Below, piece by piece: positions 8,141 to 15,944 of a stretch of DNA of 15,944 nucleotides (positions are counted from its first letter, which is position 1; each line of letters opens with the position of its first letter). The notes under the pieces were generated by a model. That model had not been told where the DNA came from. It searched no databases and saw nothing but the letters and a program-made list of their open reading frames with translations. The translations under genes were made by a program, and so were the position numbers. Source of the stretch: Caldilineaceae bacterium (GTDB lineage Bacteria > Chloroflexota > Anaerolineae > Caldilineales > Caldilineaceae); NCBI GenBank assembly GCA_026645635.1, contig JAPKMV010000014.1, positions 1-15,944 on the forward strand. Direction: 5' to 3'.

Positions 8141-9038
8141 ATCTTCTCTCCCAAATCTCCCCCCACGCCTCCGCCGCTTCATGCGCCAGCGTCACGCGAT
8201 ACTGGTCGGTGACGCCGCCGCGGTCGAGAGCAAAGGTCACGTCATCCACGGGGCCGCGCTTCTCCACCTGCACCCCGGCGATTGCCTGCCGCGGGATGCG
8301 CGTGATGAGCAGCCCCAGGTCGTTGCTGCGGCGCACCAGCGCCTTTTCTTCCGTGAGGATCAGCACCGAGGCGTCGGTCAGCGTGATCAGTGTGTCCGGC
8401 GCCAGTTGCTCGTCGAAGGCCAGGAGGTGCTGCTTCCAGACTGCCGGGTGAAACGCAGCGCCGCGCAGCGTCTCGCCGGTGTACAGGCCGTAGCGGTGCA
8501 GCCCGTCCACGAATTTCTCCGGCGCGTCCTGCAAGATCGCCGCGTCGCGCGGGGTGGTTGCGGTCGCCGCGTCGGGCGCTGCTGCGGGACGCCCCACGGT
8601 CTCCGCGACCAGGTTGCGCCAGTTCTGATCCTTCTGCCGCCAGCCGACGGCGTTGAATTCGATATCCAGCAGCGTCGGCTCGCGGCGGGTGGCGCTGGCG
8701 ATCTCCAGCCGCCCGTAGAGCAGCAGGTGGCTGGAGCGGATCCAGCGGATGTTGGCCGGGTCGATGAAGATCGGCGCAGGCGCCGGCTGCCCCTCCGCCG
8801 CCTGCTGGACATGCCACATGCCGTGCCCGGTGAAGATCAGCGCCTGCGCAGGGATCGTCTCCGGCGCCTCATCCGGGGCCTTGGCGCGGTAGTTGGCGGG
8901 CACGACCAGCCCGCTCGCCAGCACCGCGTCGGGAGGCAGTGCGGCCTCGACCAGCGGGCGCAGTTCGGCGGGCAGTTCGTCGACGGTGGCGATCAGGTAA
9001 GGGTGAAACTCAGACGCGTTTTTTTGCCAGGGTTCCAT
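8139..9038 (-). CDS. Uncharacterised 299-residue protein in the transport/catabolism operon
   Basis: I do not recognise this family. It has no signal peptide, membrane segment or cysteine and is probably cytoplasmic. It looks two-part: residues about 35-150 and 185-299 each hold a beta-rich stretch ([13 protein letters not shown] with [26 protein letters not shown] with [19 protein letters not shown]), joined by an Ala/Pro/Thr-rich linker (150-170). The second half resembles PH-like folds that set out a strand, a turn and a 'rule for membrane or ligand display', but this is only a shape judgement. Its AGGAGG ribosome binding site overlaps the permease stop codon, so it is tightly coupled to the transporter. 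It might bind the substrate or transporter, or act as an accessory factor. The reading frame is long and intact. Confidence 0.75.
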   Translation of the reverse strand: MEPWQKNASEFHPYLIATVDELPAELRPLVEAALPPDAVLASGLVVPANYRAKAPDEAPETIPAQALIFTGHGMWHVQQAAEGQPAPAPIFIDPANIRWIRSSHLLLYGRLEIASATRREPTLLDIEFNAVGWRQKDQNWRNLVAETVGRPAAAPDAATATTPRDAAILQDAPEKFVDGLHRYGLYTGETLRGAAFHPAVWKQHLLAFDEQLAPDTLITLTDASVLILTEEKALVRRSNDLGLLITRIPRQAIAGVQVEKRGPVDDVTFALDRGGVTDQYRVTLAHEAAEAWGEIWERR

Positions 9039-9045
9039 GCGGCTG

Positions 9046-9052
9046 CCTCCTA
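9046..9052 (-). promoter_or_regulatory. Ribosome binding site overlapping the permease stop codon
   Basis: TAGGAGG contains both the permease stop (TAG, 9050-9052) and the Shine-Dalgarno of the unknown gene starting at 9038. This predicts translational coupling of the two. Confidence 0.75.
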
Positions 9053-10054
9053 GCGGTTCTTGCGCTGGTCGATGATGACGGCGACGACGATGATCGTACC
9101 TTTGACGATGGTGATCCAGTATTGATCGACATTGAGCAGAATCAGGCCGTTGTCGAGCACGCCGATGATCAGCGCGCCGACGATGGTGCCCCAGATCGTG
9201 CCGATGCCGCCGGAGAGGCTGGTGCCGCCGATGACCGCCGCCGCGATCGCGTCCAGTTCGATGCCCATGCCTTGCCCAGGCTGGCCGGAGCCGACGCGCG
9301 AGGAGACGACCAGACCCGCCAGCCCGGAGAGCAGACCGGCCAGCGTGTAGACGCCGATCTTGACGCGGTCGGTGTTGACGCCGGAGATGCGCGCCGCCTG
9401 CTCGTTGCCACCCAGCGCATAAATGTAGCGACCAAAGGGCGTGTTGTTCAGCATGACGTGGATCACCACGGCCACCAAGATCAAGAGGATGACCGGGAAG
9501 GGGATGCCGAACAGAGCACCCTGTCCGATAAAGTTGTATTCAGGCGTCAACTGCGAGAGCGGCTTGTTGGAGTAGATCAGCGCAAAGCCGCGCGCCACGG
9601 TCATCATGCCCAGCGTTGCAATAAAGGGGGGAATCTTGAACTTGGCGATCAGCGAGCCGTTGATGACGCCTGTCAAGGCGCCGACGCCCAAGGCGACCAC
9701 AATCGGCACGATGACCGGCACCTCCAGCCCCGGATATTTGAGCGTGGCCGATGTCTGTATCTGCGCCAGACTGGTCGCCAGCACGGCCGTGAGCGCCAGC
9801 ACCGAGCCAGAGCCGAGGTCGATGCCGCCGGTGATGATGACCATCGTGACGCCTATAGCGATCAACCCCATGAAGGAAATCTGGCGAATGATGTTGAAGA
9901 TGTTGCGCGCCGTGAAAAAGCCTTCCGAGAGCAGCGAAAAGGCGAGGATCATCGCCAACAGGATCAGGACGATGCCATATTTGCCCAGGAAAGCATTGAC
10001 CCGCCCCCATTGTTGGTTTTTGTCGCGAGTCTCACCAGTTGCCTTGAGTGCCAT
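9050..10054 (-). CDS. Sugar/inositol ABC transporter permease, RbsC type
   Basis: A 334-residue integral membrane protein of the ribose/galactose/inositol importer class (BPD_transp_2). A short polar N-terminus is followed by hydrophobic helices starting at about residue 27 ([16 protein letters not shown]). The family blocks [18 protein letters not shown] (71-88), [19 protein letters not shown] (131-149), [16 protein letters not shown] (212-227) and [20 protein letters not shown] (275-294) are all present; the second and third contact the ATPase. It forms the pore as a dimer with the ATPase encoded just upstream, 34 bp away. GGAGGAGG precedes the ATG. The inositol preference is inferred from the catabolic genes around it. 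Confidence 0.93.
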   Translation of the reverse strand: MALKATGETRDKNQQWGRVNAFLGKYGIVLILLAMILAFSLLSEGFFTARNIFNIIRQISFMGLIAIGVTMVIITGGIDLGSGSVLALTAVLATSLAQIQTSATLKYPGLEVPVIVPIVVALGVGALTGVINGSLIAKFKIPPFIATLGMMTVARGFALIYSNKPLSQLTPEYNFIGQGALFGIPFPVILLILVAVVIHVMLNNTPFGRYIYALGGNEQAARISGVNTDRVKIGVYTLAGLLSGLAGLVVSSRVGSGQPGQGMGIELDAIAAAVIGGTSLSGGIGTIWGTIVGALIIGVLDNGLILLNVDQYWITIVKGTIIVVAVIIDQRKNR

Positions 10055-10088
10055 ACCGTGATTCCTCCTCCTGTCGGGATGGATTCTG

Positions 10089-11600
10089 CTAAACTGCCGC
10101 CATCAGTTCATTGTGCCCGGTGGCCGCGCGCATGATGTTTTCCTGCGTGGCGTCCTTGCGGTCGAAGATGCCGCCCACGCGTCCTTCGTGCATGACCAGC
10201 ACCCGGTCGCTCATGCCCAGGATTTCGGGTAGCTCCGAGGAGACCATGATGATCGCCTTGCCTTCTTGCGCCAGCTTGCTCATCAGGCGGTGAATCTCCG
10301 ACTTGGCGCCGACGTCGATGCCGCGCGTCGGCTCGTCCAAAATCAGGATGTCCGGCACCGTGAGCAGCCAGCGCGAGACGAGCACCTTCTGCTGATTGCC
10401 GCCCGAAAGCAGTCGGATCACCTGATCCATGCTCGGCGTCTTCAGTTCCAGGCGCGTCTTCTCCTTGGCGCAGGTCTCGTCGATGATGCGCTTGTTGAGG
10501 AACCCGGCTTTGCTGTAGCTGCTCAAGCTGGCGATCATCATGTTGTCGCGCACGGAGAGCACGCCCATGATGCCGGTCAGCTTGCGATCCTCGGTGAGCA
10601 GGGCCATGCCGTGCCGGATGGCATCGCGCGGGGACTTGATGTCGACGCGCTTGCCCTTGACGGTGATCTCGCCGGCGTCGATGGGCTTGATGCCAAAGAC
10701 GCCCTCGATCACCTCGGTGCGCCCTGCGCCCATCAGCCCAGCCAGTCCCAAAATTTCGCCGCGCCGCAGCTCGAAGCTCACATCGTCCACGACGCCGTTG
10801 CGCGTCAACCCGCGCACCGAGAGCACCACCTCGCCGATCGGCGCGTCCTCCTTCGGGAAAAGGTTCGTGAGTTCACGCCCGACCATCATCGCAATCAGGC
10901 TGTTGCGGTCGGTCTGGGACGCCGGCACCGTGGCGATGTGCCGCCCGTCGCGGAAGACCGTGATGTCGTCAGCGATCTGGAAGACCTCATCCATCTTGTG
11001 GGTGATGTAAATAATCGCCACGCCCTTGTCTTTGAGCGTCCTGATGATCCTGAAGAGATGGGCGACCTCGCGCTCCGTAATCGCCGAAGTCGGCTCGTCC
11101 ATGATGATCAGGCTGGAGTCATAGGAAATGGCTTTGGCGATTTCGACCATCTGCGTGTTGGCGACGCTCAGGTTGCGCATCACCGTGTTGGGATCGATGT
11201 CGATCTCCAACCGTTCCAACAGCGCCTTTGTCTCCGCCATCATCTTCTTTTTGTCGATCAGGCCGAAGCGCCCCAGCGGTTCACGGCCGAGGAAGATATT
11301 CTCGGCGACGGTCATATACGGCTCAGGCGACAGCTCCTGATGGATCATGGAGATGCCCATGCGCAGCGCCTGCTGGGTGTTCTCGATTTTAACTTTTCTG
11401 CCGAGGAAGGTGATCTCGCCTTCTTCCGGGATGTACATCCCGATCAGCACCTTCATCAAGGTGGACTTGCCCGCGCCGTTTTCGCCCATCAGCGCATGGA
11501 CGCTGCCGGGACGCACCGTCAACTGTACGTCGCTGAGCGCCTGCACGCCCGGAAACGCCTTGGAAATATGCTCCATGACCAGTACGTTGTCTTCGCCCAT
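10089..11600 (-). CDS. Sugar/inositol ABC transporter ATP-binding protein, tandem-domain RbsA/MglA type
   Basis: A 503-residue protein with two fused ATPase domains, as in RbsA and MglA. Domain 1: Walker [10 protein letters not shown] (39-47), Q-loop Gln88, signature variant LSVANTQ (144-150), Walker B LIIMDEP (164-170) and switch His201. Domain 2: a degenerate Walker [10 protein letters not shown] (288-296), canonical signature LSGGNQQ (398-404), Walker B ILILDEP (418-424) and Ser in place of the switch His (MVSSELPE). This asymmetry is normal for the family: one composite site hydrolyses ATP efficiently. It energises uptake through the permease encoded downstream. AGGAGG lies just before the ATG. 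Confidence 0.94.
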   Translation of the reverse strand: MGEDNVLVMEHISKAFPGVQALSDVQLTVRPGSVHALMGENGAGKSTLMKVLIGMYIPEEGEITFLGRKVKIENTQQALRMGISMIHQELSPEPYMTVAENIFLGREPLGRFGLIDKKKMMAETKALLERLEIDIDPNTVMRNLSVANTQMVEIAKAISYDSSLIIMDEPTSAITEREVAHLFRIIRTLKDKGVAIIYITHKMDEVFQIADDITVFRDGRHIATVPASQTDRNSLIAMMVGRELTNLFPKEDAPIGEVVLSVRGLTRNGVVDDVSFELRRGEILGLAGLMGAGRTEVIEGVFGIKPIDAGEITVKGKRVDIKSPRDAIRHGMALLTEDRKLTGIMGVLSVRDNMMIASLSSYSKAGFLNKRIIDETCAKEKTRLELKTPSMDQVIRLLSGGNQQKVLVSRWLLTVPDILILDEPTRGIDVGAKSEIHRLMSKLAQEGKAIIMVSSELPEILGMSDRVLVMHEGRVGGIFDRKDATQENIMRAATGHNELMAAV

Positions 11601-11646
11601 GCCTGCCTCCTGGATACCGTAGTGCGGGTCTGTCGTTCGGGGAGCT

Positions 11647-11761
11647 TGGGGTTTTGGGGTGGTGGGGTGTTAGGGTTGTGGGGGCTTGGGGAAGCATTGT
11701 CCTCAATACCCCACAACCCCACTACCCTACAACCCCACTACCCTAACACCCTAAAACCCCA
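11647..11761. repeat. G-tract/C-tract inverted repeat with G-quadruplex potential on both strands
   Basis: Left arm 11647-11687 and right arm 11705-11761. The right arm contains an exact 16-nt tandem duplication (11713-11728 and 11729-11744); removing one copy lets the arms align without gaps at 33 of 41 positions. The plus strand has six G-tracts at 11648-11691 with loops of 3-5 nt. The minus strand has seven or more at 11709-11760, also with short loops. It begins about 12 bp after the binding-protein stop codon and precedes the ATPase gene. Confidence 0.9.
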
Positions 11762-11773
11762 ACACCGCTCGAC

Positions 11774-12787
11774 TTACTTCATGTAATCCTTGTAGTTCTC
11801 AGGCGTCACCGGCTCGTAGGGAATCCAGACGACCTGCTCGACCGGCTCGCCGCGCGCCAGCGCAATCGCCGTGGCAATGCCGCCTTCGCCCTGACCGACG
11901 GCGTTCTGGAAGACCGTCACGTTCAGGCGGCCGGCGTCCATCTCGGCCAGCGCGTCGGAGGAGGCGTCCACGCCGCCCACGATGATCTCGCCCAGCTTGC
12001 CCGCAGCCTCGATGGCCTGGATGGCGCCGATCGCCATCTCGTCATTGTTGGCAGCCACCGCGTCGATCTGGTCGCCCGAAGAGAGCCAGTTCTCCATGAT
12101 CGCCAGACCCTCGTCGCGCTGCCAGTTGCCCGACTGCTCCTTGGTGATGACGATGTCCGGGAAGTTGGCCGCTACCTGCTTGACGCCCTCGGTGCGCATC
12201 TGCGCGGCTTCCTGGCTCAGGTTGCCGTTCAGGATGACGACGTTGCCCTTGCCGCCCAGCGCCTCGGCGATCCATTCCATCTGCATGATGCCCGCGTCGA
12301 TGGAGTCGGAACCGACATAGGCGACGCCTTCCGGCAGGTTGGCCGGCTTGCGGTTGACATAAACCAGCGGGATGCCTGCGTCCACGGCCGCCTGGGTCAT
12401 GGGGTCGGTGGCGTCGGTGTTGGCCGGCACCAGCACGATGGCGTCCACACCCTGGGTGACGAAATTCTCGACCTGGCCCAACTGCACAGCCACATCTTCC
12501 TTGGAGTCGACGAAGATCACTTCCACGCCGGGTTGTGCGGCGCCGTAAGCCTGCATCGCCTCGCGCATGTCGGTCAGCCAGCGGTCGTCGAACAACATGC
12601 TGACGCCGATGCGGATGGTGTCGCCGCCTTCGGCTGGGGGAGCGGCTTCCGCCGGCGCGGCTTCGGTGGCCGCGGATTCAGCCGCAGGCGCGGCAGACGG
12701 CGCCGCCGGGGCGGCCGTACAGCCGGCGAGCGTCGCCAGGACGACTACCAGGGTGAGTACGGTGTACAAAAACTTCTTGAATGACAT
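11774..12787 (-). CDS. Periplasmic-type sugar/inositol-binding lipoprotein
   Basis: A 337-residue substrate-binding protein of the ribose-binding (type 1) class. A hydrophobic signal ends in the lipobox TLAGC with lipidated Cys23, then an Ala/Pro/Glu-rich linker (24-54) tethers the domain to the cell surface. The binding domain has RIGVSMLFDDRWLTDM (59-74), IVLVPANTDATDPMTQAA (117-134), GIPLVYVNRKP (138-148), AANNDEMAIGAIQAI (245-259) and VGGVDAS (270-276). The NTDATDP and VNRKP blocks recall inositol-binding proteins such as IbpA/IatA, which fits the operon. The start at 12787 is preferred over an upstream ATG at 12850 because AAGGAGAA lies just before it and the signal peptide begins directly. 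It is the first transporter gene in transcription order. Confidence 0.91.
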   Translation of the reverse strand: MSFKKFLYTVLTLVVVLATLAGCTAAPAAPSAAPAAESAATEAAPAEAAPPAEGGDTIRIGVSMLFDDRWLTDMREAMQAYGAAQPGVEVIFVDSKEDVAVQLGQVENFVTQGVDAIVLVPANTDATDPMTQAAVDAGIPLVYVNRKPANLPEGVAYVGSDSIDAGIMQMEWIAEALGGKGNVVILNGNLSQEAAQMRTEGVKQVAANFPDIVITKEQSGNWQRDEGLAIMENWLSSGDQIDAVAANNDEMAIGAIQAIEAAGKLGEIIVGGVDASSDALAEMDAGRLNVTVFQNAVGQGEGGIATAIALARGEPVEQVVWIPYEPVTPENYKDYMK

Positions 12788-12794
12788 CGGACGG

Positions 12795-12802
12795 TTCTCC
12801 TT
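12795..12802 (-). promoter_or_regulatory. Ribosome binding site that fixes the binding-protein start
   Basis: AAGGAGAA lies seven to nine bases before ATG 12787. The alternative ATG at 12850 lacks a comparable site and would place 21 extra residues before the signal peptide. Confidence 0.75.
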
Positions 12803-12919
12803 CTTGGCTCTTAAGTGCATAGACAACGAACAACACATCTGGTCTCGCAAGTGGATATCTTGTTGGTGGATCGCGGCCCTCCTTTTGTGGTGCGTGTTTT
12901 GCTGACGAAGTGGGAAATG

Positions 12920-12993
12920 AGGGATTGGGAGATAGAGAGATTAGGAGATTCGGGCCTTGCTCAATCTCCTAATCTCTCTATCTCCCAATCTCT
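12920..12993. repeat. GAGATTGG-type near-perfect hairpin at the mmsA stop codon
   Basis: Arms 12920-12950 and 12963-12993 (31 nt each) pair with one mismatch around a 12-nt loop. The right arm covers two bases of the mmsA stop codon (12992-12994). The remaining part of this 204-bp gap, 12803-12919, shows no clear promoter. Confidence 0.94.
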
Positions 12994-14464
12994 AAAACTT
13001 CCGCTCCCACGTCCCCAGCCATCGTTCGACGACAACCTTCGTCTGCGTGAAGAACTCCACGGCGTGCTTGCCCTGCGCGTGCAGGGTGCCGAAGAAACTG
13101 TTCTTCCAGCCGCTGAAGGGGAAGAAAGCCATGGGGGCAGCGACGCCGATGTTGATGCCGATGTTGCCGGCGTCGGCTTCGTAGCGGAACTTGCGCGCCG
13201 CCGCGCCGCTGCTGGTGAAGACACAGGCCATGTTGCCATACTCGCCGCTGTTGACCAGGGCGATGGCGTCCTCGACCGTCTCCACGCGCATCATGCCCAG
13301 CACCGGGCCAAAGAGTTCAGTCTTGGCGATGGTACCGCCCACCGGGATGTCGGTGATGAGGGTCGGGCGCAGGAAGTAGCCTTCCTCGTAGCCGTGGATC
13401 GACGGGTTGCGCCCATCCACCACCAACTCGGCGCCTTCGTCCAGCCCCTTGGCAATCAGTCCCTCGATGCGCGCCTTGCTCTGCGGCGAAATCACCGGCC
13501 CCATGTGGACGCCCTGCTCCAGCCCGTTGCCGACGACGCGGGACGAAGCCGCTTCCGCCAGCGCAGGCACGAAAATCTTGTCGGCATCGGCCACGGTGAT
13601 GGCCAGCGAGGCCGCCAGACAGCGTTGCCCGGCGTTGCCAAACGCGCTGTCGGTGACGATGCTGGTGGTCAGCGCCACGTCGGCGTCGGGCAGCAGGATG
13701 ATCGGATTCTTGGCGCCGCCCTGCGCCTGCACTCGCTTGCCGTTGGCCGACGCCCGCGCGTAGATGTGGCGCGCCACCGGCGTCGAGCCAACGAAAGTGA
13801 CCGCGGAGATGGCCGGATGATCCAACAGGGCGTTCACCGTGTCGGCGCCGCCATTGACCAGGTTGACCACGCCCTTGGGAAAGCCGCATTGGTCGAGCAG
13901 CCGGAACGCCTTCTGCAGCGTGATCGGGCAGCGCTCCGACGGCTTGACGATGACGGTGTTGCCGCAGGCCAGCGCATAGGGCAGATACCAGAAGGGAATC
14001 ATGCCGGGGAAGTTGAAGGGGCAGATGATCGCGGCCAAGCCCACGGGCTGGCGGATCATGTACTCATCGACCCCGCGCGCCACATCTTCGGCGAAGTCGC
14101 CCATCATCAGCATGGGGATGCCGCAGGCCACTTCCACGTTCTCGATGGCGCGGCGCATCTCCCCGCGGGCGTCGTCGAGCACCTTGCCGTTCTCGATGGT
14201 GATCGAGCGCGCCAGGTCCTCGAAGTTCTCTTCCATCAGCGCCTTGAGCTTGAAGAGGTACTGGATGCGCGCCGGTGCGGGCGTGCGCCGCCACGCCGGG
14301 AACGCGGCCAGCGCCAGCCGCGCCGCCTCGTCCACCTCCTCCACCGGCGAGAGCGGCACGGTGGCGATCACCTGGTTCGTGGCCGGATTGGGCACGTTCA
14401 GGTAGGTCCCCGCCTTCGACTCGCGCCATTCGCCATTCACATAATTCAATAATTTCTCAGCCAT
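12992..14464 (-). CDS. iolA: Methylmalonate/malonate-semialdehyde dehydrogenase (CoA-acylating)
   Basis: A 490-residue aldehyde dehydrogenase of the MmsA/IolA branch, which converts malonate semialdehyde to acetyl-CoA and CO2 with NAD and CoA, the last step of inositol breakdown. [18 protein letters not shown] (148-165), [10 protein letters not shown] (171-180), [12 protein letters not shown] (224-235) and [12 protein letters not shown] (275-286, catalytic Cys282) are diagnostic. The usual ALDH general-base Glu is absent: the block reads AQGGAKNP (248-255), as expected for the CoA-dependent branch. The start is ATG 14464 with GGAGAG just upstream; a TTG at 14476 overlaps that site and is rejected. 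It follows iolD by 191 bp. MmsA could also serve valine breakdown, but the neighbours point to inositol. Confidence 0.94.
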   Translation of the reverse strand: MAEKLLNYVNGEWRESKAGTYLNVPNPATNQVIATVPLSPVEEVDEAARLALAAFPAWRRTPAPARIQYLFKLKALMEENFEDLARSITIENGKVLDDARGEMRRAIENVEVACGIPMLMMGDFAEDVARGVDEYMIRQPVGLAAIICPFNFPGMIPFWYLPYALACGNTVIVKPSERCPITLQKAFRLLDQCGFPKGVVNLVNGGADTVNALLDHPAISAVTFVGSTPVARHIYARASANGKRVQAQGGAKNPIILLPDADVALTTSIVTDSAFGNAGQRCLAASLAITVADADKIFVPALAEAASSRVVGNGLEQGVHMGPVISPQSKARIEGLIAKGLDEGAELVVDGRNPSIHGYEEGYFLRPTLITDIPVGGTIAKTELFGPVLGMMRVETVEDAIALVNSGEYGNMACVFTSSGAAARKFRYEADAGNIGINIGVAAPMAFFPFSGWKNSFFGTLHAQGKHAVEFFTQTKVVVERWLGTWERKF

Positions 14465-14468
14465 TATG

Positions 14469-14474
14469 CTCTCC
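14469..14474 (-). promoter_or_regulatory. Ribosome binding site that fixes the iolA start
   Basis: GGAGAG lies four to six bases before ATG 14464 and overlaps the competing TTG at 14474-14476. Confidence 0.75.
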
Positions 14475-14488
14475 AAAGATCATTGTAG

Positions 14489-14507
14489 GTGCGGTTGAAA
14501 ACCGCAC
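14489..14507. repeat. Small 8-bp hairpin upstream of iolA
   Basis: GTGCGGTT (14489-14496) pairs perfectly with AACCGCAC (14500-14507) around a 3-nt loop, about 25 bases before the iolA start. There is no U-tract, so its role is unknown. Confidence 0.6.
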
Positions 14508-14534
14508 GTATCTGCCCGCCATGCACCTTCCTGT

Positions 14535-14613
14535 TTGACCACGGCCCGGCGGCTGCGAGCCGCCGCTACTGTGTTTCGTTGACCACAGCCCGGCGGCTCG
14601 CAGCCGCCGCTAC
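14535..14613. repeat. Paired 35-nt GC-rich direct repeats, each containing a palindrome
   Basis: Copies 14535-14569 and 14579-14613 match at all but three positions. Each contains a 7-bp stem GGCGGCT/AGCCGCC; the 3-nt loop is GCG in the first copy and CGC in the second, so the loop is inverted relative to the stem. Confidence 0.88.
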
Positions 14614-14652
14614 ATTCACAATTCACAATTGACTATTGACAATTCACAATTC
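14614..14652. repeat. AT-rich ATTCACAATT direct repeat beside the iolD stop
   Basis: A 13-nt direct repeat ACAATTCACAATT occurs at 14618-14630 and 14639-14651, 21 nt apart, with further partial units between. It ends four bases from the iolD stop codon. It is low in complexity and sharply poorer in GC than the flanking genes. Confidence 0.8.
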
Positions 14653-14655
14653 GCC

Positions 14656-15944
<1,289 letters not shown>

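Noticed and set aside
10266..11786. A 506-codon plus-strand open frame
   Set aside because: It mirrors the ABC ATPase gene and has shadow-like composition; the opposite strand shows every ATPase motif.
12803..12919. Promoter upstream of the binding-protein gene
   Set aside because: No -35/-10 pair with good spacing could be identified; the best candidates are about 21 bases apart.
12815..14452. A 545-codon plus-strand open frame
   Set aside because: It is antisense to iolA, rich in Arg/His/Asp/Val with no recognisable motif; a GC-rich codon shadow.

Overview
All genes in this window lie on the minus strand and are packed nose to tail. I read it as one long catabolic operon, transcribed right to left, for uptake and breakdown of inositol or related cyclitols. 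Base composition is GC-rich. The binding lipoprotein has an Ala/Pro/Glu linker after its lipobox, and the gaps between genes hold long quasi-palindromes built from short degenerate units. Together these suggest a Chloroflexota bacterium (Anaerolineae/Caldilineae-like). That placement is inferred from style, not from a marker gene.

In transcription order: iolD (C-terminal two thirds, cut by the right edge); mmsA/iolA; an RbsBAC-type sugar/cyclitol ABC transporter (lipoprotein, tandem ATPase, permease); a 299-residue protein I do not recognise; three intact Gfo/Idh/MocA dehydrogenases; a short-chain dehydrogenase; a broken Bacillus-type iolG; iolE; an intact IdhA-type iolG; and the start of iolI, cut by the left edge. 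The enzymes fit the inositol route. IolG-type dehydrogenases make the inosose, IolI interconverts inososes, IolE dehydrates, IolD hydrolyses the ring, and IolA/MmsA turns malonate semialdehyde into acetyl-CoA. The iolB, iolC and iolJ functions are not in the window and may lie outside it. The extra dehydrogenases suggest several stereoisomers, methyl-inositols or glycoside-like substrates.

The strangest feature is the intergenic DNA. Most gaps longer than about 70 bp hold a different inverted repeat: CGCAGAG-type, GCGGAT-type (two copies), GAGATTGG-type (three copies), a G-tract/C-tract type with G-quadruplex potential on both strands, a perfect 15-bp hairpin, and a pair of GC-rich palindromes whose loops are inverted relative to each other. 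Several abut or contain the stop codon of the gene before them. No gap exceeds 300 bp. I found no tRNA, rRNA, CRISPR array, transposase or convincing intrinsic terminator.
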